NCBI GenBank assembly: GCA_003149915.1
Contig: QAMK01000009.1
Span: forward strand, 32,904 to 96,903
From: Bacillota bacterium
GTDB lineage: Bacteria > Bacillota_I > Bacilli_A > RF39 > UBA660
Length of the DNA: 64,000 nucleotides
Direction: 5' to 3'
The position numbers and the translations under genes are program-made. Below are positions 15,844 through 23,519 of this stretch, piece after piece. Below the pieces are notes generated by a model. The model ran no database searches and had not been told where the DNA came from. It saw only the letters and a list, made by a program, of their open reading frames with translations. Every line of letters begins with the position of its first letter. The stretch's first letter is position 1.

Positions 15844-16692
15844 TCACTTCCTAATTTTATGATATTCATTATAGACGATAGATTTTGGTATATTTCGTTC
15901 AATCGCCACTTTCTTTATTGCTTCTTTCGAAGATAAACCATCTTCCATATACAAATTTACATGTTCTTCAATTGTCAAAGTACTGAAATCTACCATTTTT
16001 TGATTTCCTTCCACTACTACAACGATTTCTCCTTTGATTCCTTCTTTGACTTCTTCTTGTACTTCTTCAATGGTCCCTTGATAGATTTCTTCGTATATTT
16101 TTGAAATTTCTCTAGAAATAGAAATTCTTCGATTACCAAATATTTCCAATAGCGATTGTAACATTTCTTCAATTCGATGAGGTGCTTCGTAAAAAATCAT
16201 TGTATAGGGATAATTTTGTAGATTTTTTAATTCTTTCTCACGTAATCCTTTTTTTGAATTTAGAAATCCATAAAACAAGAATGGTTGTGGTGGTAATCCA
16301 GATACCGTTAAGGCAGGAACAAAGGCAGTTGGTCCAGGTAACGATACAACGTCGTATCCTGCTTGCATCAGTGAAGATACTACTTTATAGCCAGGATCAC
16401 TGATAATTGGCGTTCCTTGATCTGTCACTAATGCTATATTTTGACCTTCGTCTAAATACTTTTTAGCTTCTTCGACCATATTGCTTTCGTTATATTCATG
16501 GCAAGATACCAATTTTTTGGTAATTTCAAAGTGTTTTAATAATTCCTTCGTTACGCGTGTGTCTTCACAAAAAACGATGTCCACCATTTTCAATACTTCG
16601 ATGGCACGTATCGTCATATCGCCTAAATTTCCTAAAGGAGTCGGTACTAAATACAACTTATTTTTATTATCCCGATAGCTTTTCTGACTCAT
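15844..16692 (-). CDS. rsmI: 16S rRNA (cytidine-1402-2'-O)-methyltransferase RsmI
   Basis: SAM-dependent tetrapyrrole-methylase-fold enzyme that 2'-O-methylates C1402 in the decoding centre. It shows LYLVPTPLGNLGDMTIRA (about residues 13-30), FCEDTRVT, LVTDQGTPIISDPG and the SLPGPTAFVPAL loop; 282 aa fits. Ribosome-binding site AAGGAAGGG. The start overlaps the end of the upstream methyltransferase gene by 26 nt, a typical coupled arrangement in the Bacillus yabB-yazA-rsmI run (the GIY-YIG yazA gene is missing here). Confidence 0.96.
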   Translation of the reverse strand: MSQKSYRDNKNKLYLVPTPLGNLGDMTIRAIEVLKMVDIVFCEDTRVTKELLKHFEITKKLVSCHEYNESNMVEEAKKYLDEGQNIALVTDQGTPIISDPGYKVVSSLMQAGYDVVSLPGPTAFVPALTVSGLPPQPFLFYGFLNSKKGLREKELKNLQNYPYTMIFYEAPHRIEEMLQSLLEIFGNRRISISREISKIYEEIYQGTIEEVQEEVKEGIKGEIVVVVEGNQKMVDFSTLTIEEHVNLYMEDGLSSKEAIKKVAIERNIPKSIVYNEYHKIRK

Positions 16693-17422
16693 TTGTATCC
16701 CTTCCTTTGAATATTTCTAGTATTTCATCCGTATAACTACCATCATCCTTATGAACTAGGATTGGTGATAATATTTTTAAACCAGGATGCCCATTTTTGG
16801 TTCCTTCTAAAATCAACATATTCGCTTCTCTATCTAAATGCGGATAAATTAAACGTAATCTTTTTGGTGTTATATTATATTTTTCGAACAAAGATAACAA
16901 CTCTGGTAAGCGTTCGGCACGATGTACTATAGCAAAAGTTCCATTGTTTTTCAACAATTTTCGCACGATTTTCAAAATCTCCTCCAAGGTAATTGTCACT
17001 TCGTGACGAGCAAGTGTTTTGTGAATATCTAAATTTTTAGTGGCATCTGGTATGTCCTTAAAGTATGGTGGATTACATGTGATTAAATCGTATGTATCAC
17101 TTTCACATGACTTTTGAAATTCTTGAGCAGACTGCGGAATAACGGTTATTTGCATTTCCAAGTGATTGATTTCAACACTTTTCTGTGCTAATGTCGCAAC
17201 ATCCTTTTGAATTTCTACGGCATCAATATGAGCTTGGGTACGACGACTTAAAATAAGAGGGATCGGAGCATTTCCAGTACACAAATCTAAAATATGATAA
17301 GTACGAATTGGAACAGTAGCATAATGGGCAAGCAACACAGAATCTAGCGAAAAAGAGAACCAATCGTTATTTTGATAGATTTTTAGGTTCTCATATTCTA
17401 ATAAATCATGAATTTGTTCCAT
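16667..17422 (-). CDS. tRNA1(Val) A37 N6-methyltransferase-like protein (YabB/TrmN6 family)
   Basis: A 251-aa class I SAM methyltransferase. Motif I is ILDLCTGNAPIPLILSRR (about residues 44-61), the acidic end of strand 2 is DAVEIQ, and the catalytic NPPYF (about 116-120) marks an adenine-N6 enzyme. The TrmN6/YabB family methylates A37 of tRNA1-Val in E. coli; the target in Firmicutes is not firmly known. Its start overlaps the end of ricT by 17 nt and its end overlaps rsmI, so the three are one operon. Confidence 0.85.
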   Translation of the reverse strand: MEQIHDLLEYENLKIYQNNDWFSFSLDSVLLAHYATVPIRTYHILDLCTGNAPIPLILSRRTQAHIDAVEIQKDVATLAQKSVEINHLEMQITVIPQSAQEFQKSCESDTYDLITCNPPYFKDIPDATKNLDIHKTLARHEVTITLEEILKIVRKLLKNNGTFAIVHRAERLPELLSLFEKYNITPKRLRLIYPHLDREANMLILEGTKNGHPGLKILSPILVHKDDGSYTDEILEIFKGRDTNESEKLSG

Positions 17423-18212
17423 TTTTACCTTCCGTTAAATCAACAATTACAGTAGTATGATTTGGTAATTCTACTTCTGCTTCCTTTTTAAATACATTTA
17501 CAGATACTATTTTTCCCTTACCTTCTGGAGTTTCCATCGTTTTGCCCATTGGCGGAAGTTCTTTTTTTAGATCGGTATAAATTTGGTCTTCATATTTTAA
17601 ACAACATAGCAATCTGCCACATACTCCATTGATTTTTGTTGGATTTAAAGATATATATTGATTTTTAGCCATATTGATTGAAACACTATCGAATTCTGTT
17701 AAAAAACTATTACAGCATAAAAATCTGCCACATGGTCCTAAGCCACCAATTTTTTTTGCTTTGTCTCGGACACCAATTTGACGCAATTCAATTCTCGTTT
17801 TATAAATTTGAGCTAATTTCCTTGCCAATTCTCTAAAATCTACACGATCGTCTGCAACGAAATGAAATAACAATTGTTTTCGGTCGAATAAAAAGTTAGC
17901 ATCAATCATTCGCATCGGCAAATGCAGTTGTTCTACTTGCTTTTTTGCAACTTTTAATGCTTCTTGTTCGTCTTTTAAATTTTGTTCGTGTTTTTTCTTA
18001 TCTTCTTTGGTTGCAATACGGACGATTGGTTTCAACGGGCTCCCTAGATTTTCTGGTGCAACTTCCTTTACTTCTGTTTTAATCCATCCGAACTGTAGAC
18101 CTTTGTCTGTCTCTACAATGACTTCCGTACCGATTTTTAAAGGCTCATTTTGATAGGCAAAGTAGTAAATATGACCTTTTTCTTTAAAAATAACTCCAAC
18201 TGCTGATTGCAT
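17406..18212 (-). CDS. ricT: RicT/YaaT, PSP1-domain subunit of the RNase Y specificity complex
   Basis: A 268-aa PSP1-domain protein. In B. subtilis RicT (YaaT) with RicA and RicF forms the iron-sulfur Y-complex that adjusts RNase Y mRNA processing, with effects on sporulation, competence and biofilm. The cysteine pairs CGRFLCC (about 157-163) and CGRLLCCLKYE are the expected cluster ligands. The N-terminal VGVIFKEKGHIYYF strand and the helical KEDKKKHEQN region match the family. Position between holB and the yabB-like gene is as in Bacillus. AGGAGGTG ribosome-binding site. Confidence 0.93.
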   Translation of the reverse strand: MQSAVGVIFKEKGHIYYFAYQNEPLKIGTEVIVETDKGLQFGWIKTEVKEVAPENLGSPLKPIVRIATKEDKKKHEQNLKDEQEALKVAKKQVEQLHLPMRMIDANFLFDRKQLLFHFVADDRVDFRELARKLAQIYKTRIELRQIGVRDKAKKIGGLGPCGRFLCCNSFLTEFDSVSINMAKNQYISLNPTKINGVCGRLLCCLKYEDQIYTDLKKELPPMGKTMETPEGKGKIVSVNVFKKEAEVELPNHTTVIVDLTEGKNGTNS

Positions 18213-18223
18213 TCTTTCACCTC

Positions 18224-19111
18224 CTATTGATTAGAATATTGTAAAATAAATTGATTCAAAAATAATCCTAAATTCACATTGGCGCGAATTCTAGATTCTC
18301 CTTCATATATTGTTTCTTGAGCATGAATTAGTTCTTTTAATGTATGCTTGTCCGCAATCTTTTTTAATTCCTCTGTATAAGATGCAAACACTTTTTCTTC
18401 ATAAGAAGGAATACATTTTATATTTAATATTTCTTCATACATTTGATTCATGATTTTGAAGATTTCTAATAATTCATCCCGTTTTAAAGTTTTTAAATTA
18501 AAAATGCGATACAAATATGCGATAGCATGTTCCTTTTTTGTTTCTAATAACTTTAAAAAATTCATGGCAATATCATTCTGTTGATTATCTTCGAATGAAT
18601 CTTGAGTGCCTTTTAATGATAAAATTTGACATCTAGATAAAATAGTATTCATCATTTTGTAACGATTTTGAGTTACAAAAATACCAATAATGCCAGGAGA
18701 TGGCTCTTCTAAAAACTTTAGTATAGCGTTCGCTGCACTGGCATTTAAAGTATCCGCATTCATAATCACGTAAATTCTATTATGACCTTCTGGCATTGTT
18801 TTAAATTCATCTTCTAATTCTTTAATTTGCTCTTTTTTAATCTGGAGGCCAGTTGGACGAATGATTTTTAAGTCTGGAAACGTATTGTAGTCAATCAGAT
18901 TACAGATATTACAGGTATCACATTCTTTTGTAGACGAGTTGTCCAGATTTTGACAAAAAAGAAACTTCACAAACGAAAGTACTAATTTTTCGCCTTCTTT
19001 ATACCCATTTGTTTCAATCAAATATGCATGGGATGTCTTATGGTTTTCTTCGATAGAAGAAATAACATATTCATAAAATTCTGGTTGTTCTGTTTTAAAT
19101 TCTTCTAACAT
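18224..19111 (-). CDS. holB: DNA polymerase III subunit delta'
   Basis: Clamp-loader subunit working with DnaX and HolA to load the DnaN clamp. A 295-aa protein with SHAYLIE at the N-terminal end of the AAA+ fold, a zinc-type cluster CQ..KECDTCNIC (about 54-69), NADTLNASAANAILKFLEEPSP and the SRCQ sensor motif. As usual for delta', a functional Walker A is missing. It starts AAGGAGGTAAC-ATG, 9 nt after the bofA stop. Confidence 0.92.
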   Translation of the reverse strand: MLEEFKTEQPEFYEYVISSIEENHKTSHAYLIETNGYKEGEKLVLSFVKFLFCQNLDNSSTKECDTCNICNLIDYNTFPDLKIIRPTGLQIKKEQIKELEDEFKTMPEGHNRIYVIMNADTLNASAANAILKFLEEPSPGIIGIFVTQNRYKMMNTILSRCQILSLKGTQDSFEDNQQNDIAMNFLKLLETKKEHAIAYLYRIFNLKTLKRDELLEIFKIMNQMYEEILNIKCIPSYEEKVFASYTEELKKIADKHTLKELIHAQETIYEGESRIRANVNLGLFLNQFILQYSNQ

Positions 19112-19120
19112 GTTACCTCC

Positions 19121-19309
19121 TTAAAATATCAATAAATATAAGAAAATCAATCCTAATAGACCTGGTAGATCAAAAATCGTTACAACTAGGACTGTAATCA
19201 TATTGATTGGAATAATTAAATTAAAGTTCTGAGCCAGTAAGTTATAACTATATAACGCAAAAAAGGCTAAAATTCCTTTTTCTGAGATTTTTATTAGTTT
19301 ATCGATCAT
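19121..19309 (-). CDS. bofA: Pro-sigma-K processing inhibitor BofA family protein
   Basis: A 62-aa membrane protein. The C-terminal two-thirds, LIIPINMITVLVVTIFDLPGLLGLIFLYLL, is the BofA signature: Asn-rich entry, P-x-N, and the LPGLLGL end that in B. subtilis contacts the SpoIVFB active site. Two membrane segments (about 12-28 and 34-58). It is shorter than B. subtilis BofA (87 aa), lacking part of the N-terminus. Order dnaX-ybaB-recR-bofA is conserved. BofA holds the intramembrane protease SpoIVFB inactive until the forespore signals. Its ribosome-binding site and ATG lie in a perfect hairpin. Confidence 0.88.
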   Translation of the reverse strand: MIDKLIKISEKGILAFFALYSYNLLAQNFNLIIPINMITVLVVTIFDLPGLLGLIFLYLLIF

Positions 19310-19353
19310 AAAACCTCCACTTCATTTTATGATCGAATCCCCGTTCTTTATTC
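19302..19353 (-). promoter_or_regulatory. RBS/start-codon hairpin and candidate sigma-E promoter of bofA
   Basis: Perfect 12-bp arms (19302-19313, 19325-19336) enclose an 11-nt loop containing GTGGAGG; the bofA ATG is in the 3' arm. The minus-strand 5' arm contains CATAAAAT (19324-19331), a 7/8 match to the sigma-E -10 CATACAMT. GAATAAA (19347-19353, overlapping the recR stop codon) matches KMATA of the -35 with a 15-nt spacer. bofA is sigma-E-dependent in B. subtilis. Initiation from this promoter would start in the loop and drop the 5' arm. There is no T-run, so it is not an intrinsic terminator. Confidence 0.65.
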
Positions 19354-19944
19354 TAAGTTCTTACGATCTTGAAGTGCACGCTCTAATGTAATAGAATCGA
19401 TAAATTCCATATCTGCTCCCATTGGAATTCCGCTTGCAATTTTAGATACTTTGATTTTCATTCCTTCTAAGATCTTTTTGATATACAACGCTGTAGTTTC
19501 GCCTTCAACTGATGGTTTAAAGGCTAATATAATCTCTTGAAAAGATTCTTCTTGAATTCGTTTTAAAAGACTATCTAAACCAATATCTTCTGGATTTATT
19601 CCATCCAAAGGAGAAATTAATCCGTTTAAAACATGATAGTATCCTTTATAGGTACCTAATTTTTCAAATAGAAATACACTTTTTACATCTTCTACAACAC
19701 ATAACGTTGTCTGATCTCTTTCGGAATCTTGACAAATATCACAGATTTCTTTTTCTGTTAAACTATTGCATTTTTTGCATCTTTTTATTTTTTGCTTGGA
19801 TTCTTTGATTGCATCAGATAGCAATTCAATTTTTTCTTCATCTTGATTTAACAATGCAAATGCGTATCTTTCTGCTGTCTTTTCTCCAACACCTGGTAAA
19901 TATTTTAACGTTTCAATTAAATTTTTTAAACTGTCTGGGTACAT
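19348..19944 (-). CDS. recR: Recombination mediator RecR
   Basis: A 198-aa protein that acts with RecO (and RecF) in loading RecA onto SSB-coated DNA. A helix-hairpin-helix (LKYLPGVGEKTAERYAF, about 14-30), a C4 zinc finger CKKCNSLTEKEICDIC (about 56-71), a Toprim domain (VVEDVKSVFLFE onward) and the C-terminal Walker-B-like ASGIPMGADMEFID are present. It lies 2 bp after ybaB and shares that operon with dnaX. Confidence 0.97.
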   Translation of the reverse strand: MYPDSLKNLIETLKYLPGVGEKTAERYAFALLNQDEEKIELLSDAIKESKQKIKRCKKCNSLTEKEICDICQDSERDQTTLCVVEDVKSVFLFEKLGTYKGYYHVLNGLISPLDGINPEDIGLDSLLKRIQEESFQEIILAFKPSVEGETTALYIKKILEGMKIKVSKIASGIPMGADMEFIDSITLERALQDRKNLE

Positions 19945-19946
19945 AA

Positions 19947-20246
19947 CTATAACAGACCTTGCATTGCATTACTATATTTACCTAGTTTTTGTTCTGTAAC
20001 TTTGTCAATTTCTTTCATTGCTTGATTGATTGCCACAACAATCATATCTTGTAACATTTCTATATCATCTTTGCCCAATTCTGCATCGGAATCAATTTCC
20101 ACTTTTTCTACTGTTCTATCCCCTCTTAGTGTTACCGTTACAAATGATTGTGTTACTGTGAATTTCATTTCATCAATTTCTTTTTTTGCTTTTGTTATAT
20201 CCTTTTGCATCGCTTGTGCTTGTTTCATAATTGCTTGTAGATTCAT
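19947..20246 (-). CDS. ybaB: Nucleoid-associated protein YbaB/EbfC
   Basis: A 99-aa DNA-binding protein (YaaK in B. subtilis). It begins MNLQAIMKQAQAMQKDI, the helical dimerisation arm, then a beta-sheet core with VTVTLRGDRTVEKVEID and a C-terminal helix. Normal length. Located between dnaX and recR as in most Firmicutes; AAAGGATG ribosome-binding site. Confidence 0.95.
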   Translation of the reverse strand: MNLQAIMKQAQAMQKDITKAKKEIDEMKFTVTQSFVTVTLRGDRTVEKVEIDSDAELGKDDIEMLQDMIVVAINQAMKEIDKVTEQKLGKYSNAMQGLL

Positions 20247-20263
20247 TTTTTATCATCCTTTCT

Positions 20264-21985
20264 TTAATCCACTTTGACAATATTTTTTCCGAACATTTGT
20301 ATGATTTGGTCTACACCTGTTAAATCTTCTGTATCTAGTGTTTGTTCGGTTTGAGAATTATTCTCCTCTTCTATTATAGCTGGTTCTTCGATATATTTGT
20401 ACTCTATTTTCGCTTTATGGTTGTTAATGAACTCATTTCTATATTCGCTCCAAGATTCATTTGTCAAGGCAACAATCTGATATTCTGTGGAAAAGATTTT
20501 TTGTAACAATTCTTTAATCAATTCTGTATTTTGATTCATCTTTTCTACATAAGAAGGTAAATTAAATGTAAATACAATATTGTGAGTTCCAACAACTTGG
20601 ATACTTGAATCTATTAAAATACATGCAACTGCTCCATATTTCTGATCAAACGTATAATCATTAATTTTACTCCAATTATCTTCTAAATCTGTCTTCAATT
20701 TCTTTGATGCAGTAGCAAAAGCATTGTTTACCCTAACTTTAATGAGTTCCGGGGACAGTTTTGAGTGAGAAATTATTTCCCGGGAAATAATTTTGCTTTT
20801 TTCCACAGTTTGAGGTTCCTCTTTTTTGGTTAATTCTGACTGTTGAGATACTGATAAATTTGTTGCATGAATATTAGGAACAGATTCTTTTGGTTTTTCA
20901 GGTATCATTTGTTTTTCCACTTTTTTTATTTCGGTTGGTTTGGCGCTAGAATCTGAGTTAGCAATATATTTTAAAACAGCAATTTCTAAAACCAATTTGG
21001 GATTACCTGAATTTTTCATTCGATAAATGACATCATTTAATTCATAAATCAATTCTGGATCAATTGGAATTTGATCATTAATATTCTTTTTCGTATAATA
21101 TGCAATCAAATTTTTTTCAAGAATTTCTACAATATCTTGCGCTAGTATTACCATATCTTTTCCAGCAATATAAAAATCATTTAACTTTGCAACAATTGTT
21201 TCAATATCTTTATCTGTAATAGCTTTAATAAATTCTATTATACTTTCAGAATTCACTACACCGTTAATTTCTAACAAATCATTCATTGTAATATTATCTT
21301 TTTCATACGATGATAATTTATCTAATAATCCTAATGCATCTCTTAAACATCCGTCAGAATAATCAGAAATCTTATGTAATACTTCTTCATCGATAGAAAT
21401 ACTTTCTTTTTCACAAATATCCTTTAAATGTTCAACTAGATCTGTTTCTGCAATTCTTTTAAATGTAAATGTCTGACAACGAGATAAAATTGTAACCGGA
21501 ATTTTATGTACATCTGTAGTTGCTAGTATAAAAATTGCATGTGATGGTGGTTCTTCCAATGTTTTTAACAAGGCATTAAATGCACTTGTAGTCAACATAT
21601 GCACTTCATCGATGATATATACTTTATATTTCAAAGAAGTTGGCACATGGCTAATTTTATTTTTTAACTCGCGGATTTCTTCAACACCATTATTAGATGC
21701 GGCATCAATTTCAATAATATCTGGGCATTCTTTTTCTTTAGATGCAAGACAGGCCTCACATTCTTCACAAGGATTACCATTAACAGGATGCAAACAATTT
21801 ACTGTTCTTGCTAATATTTTTGCAATTGTTGTTTTACCAGTCCCTCTTGGTCCAGATAACAAATACGCATGAGATATCTTATTTGTTTGAATTGCATTTT
21901 TTAAAGTTTGTTTTACAACTTTTTGACCCACAACTTGATCAAAATTTCGTGGGCGATATTTTCTATATAAAGCCTGATATTCCAT
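20264..21985 (-). CDS. dnaX: DNA polymerase III subunits gamma/tau
   Basis: Clamp-loader ATPase, 573 aa. Walker A GPRGTGKTTIAKI (about residues 45-57), zinc cluster CNPCEECEACLASKEKEC, Walker B YIIDEVHML, sensor ILSRCQTF, followed by the lid and oligomerisation domain to about residue 340. A low-complexity linker (about 350-410) and a tau-type C-terminal domain follow. The linker contains a complete Noc-binding site (20772-20791) read as I-I-S-R-E-I-I. I see no clear frameshift signal for a separate gamma product. GAGGTGATT ribosome-binding site. Confidence 0.97.
   Translation of the reverse strand: MEYQALYRKYRPRNFDQVVGQKVVKQTLKNAIQTNKISHAYLLSGPRGTGKTTIAKILARTVNCLHPVNGNPCEECEACLASKEKECPDIIEIDAASNNGVEEIRELKNKISHVPTSLKYKVYIIDEVHMLTTSAFNALLKTLEEPPSHAIFILATTDVHKIPVTILSRCQTFTFKRIAETDLVEHLKDICEKESISIDEEVLHKISDYSDGCLRDALGLLDKLSSYEKDNITMNDLLEINGVVNSESIIEFIKAITDKDIETIVAKLNDFYIAGKDMVILAQDIVEILEKNLIAYYTKKNINDQIPIDPELIYELNDVIYRMKNSGNPKLVLEIAVLKYIANSDSSAKPTEIKKVEKQMIPEKPKESVPNIHATNLSVSQQSELTKKEEPQTVEKSKIISREIISHSKLSPELIKVRVNNAFATASKKLKTDLEDNWSKINDYTFDQKYGAVACILIDSSIQVVGTHNIVFTFNLPSYVEKMNQNTELIKELLQKIFSTEYQIVALTNESWSEYRNEFINNHKAKIEYKYIEEPAIIEEENNSQTEQTLDTEDLTGVDQIIQMFGKNIVKVD
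20772..20791. promoter_or_regulatory. Noc-binding site inside dnaX
   Basis: Perfect palindrome ATTATTTCCCGGGAAATAAT containing the B. subtilis NBS core ATTTCCCGGGAAAT; it lies in the variable linker of dnaX. A TTTTCCACA (20799-20807) follows 8 bp away. Confidence 0.9.
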
Positions 21986-22034
21986 GGAATCACCTCATAA
22001 CAATTGTAATTATTATACCATATTTTCAATGGTT

Positions 22035-22484
22035 TTAACGTTTTTTTTGATAAAACGAATTCAAAATATTATTAGCGGCCAAATCAGAAAAATCAGTCTT
22101 TGTAATTTTCACTTTTGGATTAATATCTGTAACTGATAATATTTTTTCTATAATTTCTATATTTTGCGAATTACGATTAGATTCATTATAATATATCTCT
22201 TTAATCCGTGCTTGTCGAATTGCACTGGCACACATCGGACAAGGTTCTAAGGTAATATATATTTTGCAGTCATTTAAGCGCCAATTGTTCAATTTCTTGC
22301 ACGCCTTGCGAATTGCGATAATTTCAGCATGATTCGTTACATCATTCGTTTTATTTTTTTTGTTGTATCCACAAGATATAACCTCATTTCCTCGCACAAT
22401 CACTGCACCAATTGGACTTTCATCCATTTTATAAGCCTTTTTAGCATTCTTATAGGCCAATTCCATAAAATATCTATCATTCAT
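22035..22484 (-). CDS. tadA: tRNA-specific adenosine deaminase TadA
   Basis: Zinc deaminase that converts A34 to inosine in tRNA-Arg(ACG). A 149-aa protein with the HAE motif (NHAEIIAI, about residues 52-59) and PCPMC (about 82-86) supplying His, catalytic Glu and two Cys. Start at 22484 follows GAGGAAAAAAGT; an earlier in-frame start would lie inside the SRP RNA terminator. The order SRP RNA / tadA / dnaX is close to that of B. subtilis (tadA-scr-dnaX), with RNA and tadA exchanged. Confidence 0.95.
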   Translation of the reverse strand: MNDRYFMELAYKNAKKAYKMDESPIGAVIVRGNEVISCGYNKKNKTNDVTNHAEIIAIRKACKKLNNWRLNDCKIYITLEPCPMCASAIRQARIKEIYYNESNRNSQNIEIIEKILSVTDINPKVKITKTDFSDLAANNILNSFYQKKR

Positions 22485-22498
22485 ACTTTTTTCCTCAC

Positions 22499-22579
22499 AA
22501 AAAATGATGCACATGAAATCGTATGTTTAAGGCTGCTATCTTCCGATCCTGACCTGGTTCACACCTTTCTCATTGCATC
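22499..22579 (-). ncRNA. ffs: Signal recognition particle RNA (short bacterial type)
   Basis: The minus strand carries the SRP domain IV consensus GAACCAGGTCAGG-ATC-GGAA-GAT-AGCAGCC (22529-22562), with a GGAA tetraloop closed by ATC/GAT; the usual UCC/GGA closing pairs are replaced compensatorily. Outer arms GATGCA / TGCATC and ATGAGAAA / TTTCAT close an ~80-nt hairpin with a T6 tail. A TATAAT (22587-22592) lies just upstream. It is shorter than 4.5S RNA (~114 nt) and lacks the Alu domain of the B. subtilis scRNA. It binds Ffh for membrane-protein targeting. Confidence 0.9.
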
Positions 22580-22650
22580 GTGATTATAATACTATATTTC
22601 CACAACAAATGCAAGACTCTTTCAAGATATTCACATGATTTTACATCAAA

Positions 22651-22670
22651 ATTATTTCCCGGGAAATAAT
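22651..22670. promoter_or_regulatory. Noc-binding site, array copy 1
   Basis: Perfect palindrome ATTATTTCCCGGGAAATAAT. Confidence 0.9.
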
Positions 22671-22688
22671 TTACACAACAGAATTTGA

Positions 22689-22704
22689 TGTTCCACGTGA
22701 AACA
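22689..22704. promoter_or_regulatory. parS site 1
   Basis: TGTTCCACGTGAAACA, an exact match to the parS consensus TGTTNCACGTGAAACA bound by ParB/Spo0J. It lies 18 bp after the first Noc site. Confidence 0.95.
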
Positions 22705-22761
22705 TTTACTTATTTTATATCTTCGAATATTTTATATTGTGATATTTTAAACTGTTGATAA

Positions 22762-22777
22762 CGTTTCACGTGAAACA
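22762..22777. promoter_or_regulatory. parS site 2
   Basis: CGTTTCACGTGAAACA; the inner 14 bp GTTTCACGTGAAAC is a perfect palindrome and only the first base departs from consensus. Confidence 0.93.
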
Positions 22778-22867
22778 TTTAATCACAATCTCCGATTGAA
22801 TATGTTTCTCATTGTTTTTCTTTTTAATAAAAATAATTCACAAAAAAATATCACTTGTTCTTTCGAA

Positions 22868-22887
22868 ATTATTTCCCGGGAAATAAT
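22868..22887. promoter_or_regulatory. Noc-binding site, array copy 2
   Basis: ATTATTTCCCGGGAAATAAT, palindromic for 24 bp including flanks. Confidence 0.9.
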
Positions 22888-23065
22888 TTTTCAATTTTTG
22901 CACAAAGTAATCTCTATCTCCGATACACTTTTTTTCTATTTAAACTGCTAATTTCTTTTTTTCACAATTTTTGTGAATATTATTTATTTCCTGTACAATT
23001 CTTTTATCTCCGATTTCTTTTTTTTATCTCTCATAACCTCTTTCCTTTTCAAATTAGATTTACAA

Positions 23066-23085
23066 ATTATTTCCCGGGAAATAAT
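23066..23085. promoter_or_regulatory. Noc-binding site, array copy 3
   Basis: ATTATTTCCCGGGAAATAAT, palindromic over 28 bp. DnaA-box-like TTGTCCACA follows directly (23086-23094). Confidence 0.9.
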
Positions 23086-23265
23086 TTGTCCACAGATTAT
23101 AAGAGACGAATCAATAAATAAAATTAATAATAATATAAAATATTTCTAAAGAAAACAATTTTATCTAATTGAAGTATTTCAAGAATTTGTTTTACTTAAA
23201 AATTCATTTACTACAACTATTGGAAATTGGTTTGTTTTCTTTTGTTATACTTTTAGGTGTGACAA

Positions 23266-23285
23266 ATTATTTCCCGGGAAATAAT
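23266..23285. promoter_or_regulatory. Noc-binding site, array copy 4
   Basis: Same 20-mer, in a 30-bp perfect palindrome (GACAA...TTGTC). TTGTCCACA follows directly (23286-23294). Confidence 0.9.
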
Positions 23286-23427
23286 TTGTCCACAAAAAAA
23301 GTGGATATTATCAAGTCACACCTTTATATTTAATAATTAGCAATTTATAAAAATTTTGTTCTCTGTTTACAATAATCATGATCTGCTTATTCATAATCAA
23401 GTATATATTTTATTTCATTCAAGATAA

Positions 23428-23447
23428 ATTATTTCCCGGGAAATAAT
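23428..23447. promoter_or_regulatory. Noc-binding site, array copy 5
   Basis: Same 20-mer, in a 30-bp perfect palindrome (GATAA...TTATC). TTATCCACT, one base from a consensus DnaA box, follows directly (23448-23456). Confidence 0.9.
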
Positions 23448-23494
23448 TTATCCACTGTTAATAATATTTATTTGCTCTCGCTCTTCTGTTCAAA

Positions 23495-23514
23495 AATATT
23501 TCCCGGGAAATATT
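23495..23514. promoter_or_regulatory. Noc-binding site, array copy 6 (variant flanks)
   Basis: AATATTTCCCGGGAAATATT: core unchanged, outer bases different from the other eight copies but still symmetric. TTTTCCACA overlaps its end (23513-23521). Confidence 0.85.
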
Positions 23515-23519
23515 TTCCA

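Noticed and set aside
19302..19336. bofA hairpin as an intrinsic terminator for recR.
   Set aside because: The 3' arm is followed by TAAACTAATAAA, not a T-run, and the arm includes the bofA start codon.
22855..23121. A plus-strand open frame of ~88 codons inside the Noc array.
   Set aside because: Phe/Leu-rich low-complexity translation forced by T-runs, crosses two Noc palindromes, no ribosome-binding site.
22651..23514. CRISPR-like regular repeats.
   Set aside because: Repeats are palindromic 20-30-mers matching the Noc site, spacers are uneven AT-rich DNA of 40-200 bp, copies also occur singly in dnaX and near mnmE, and no cas genes are present.
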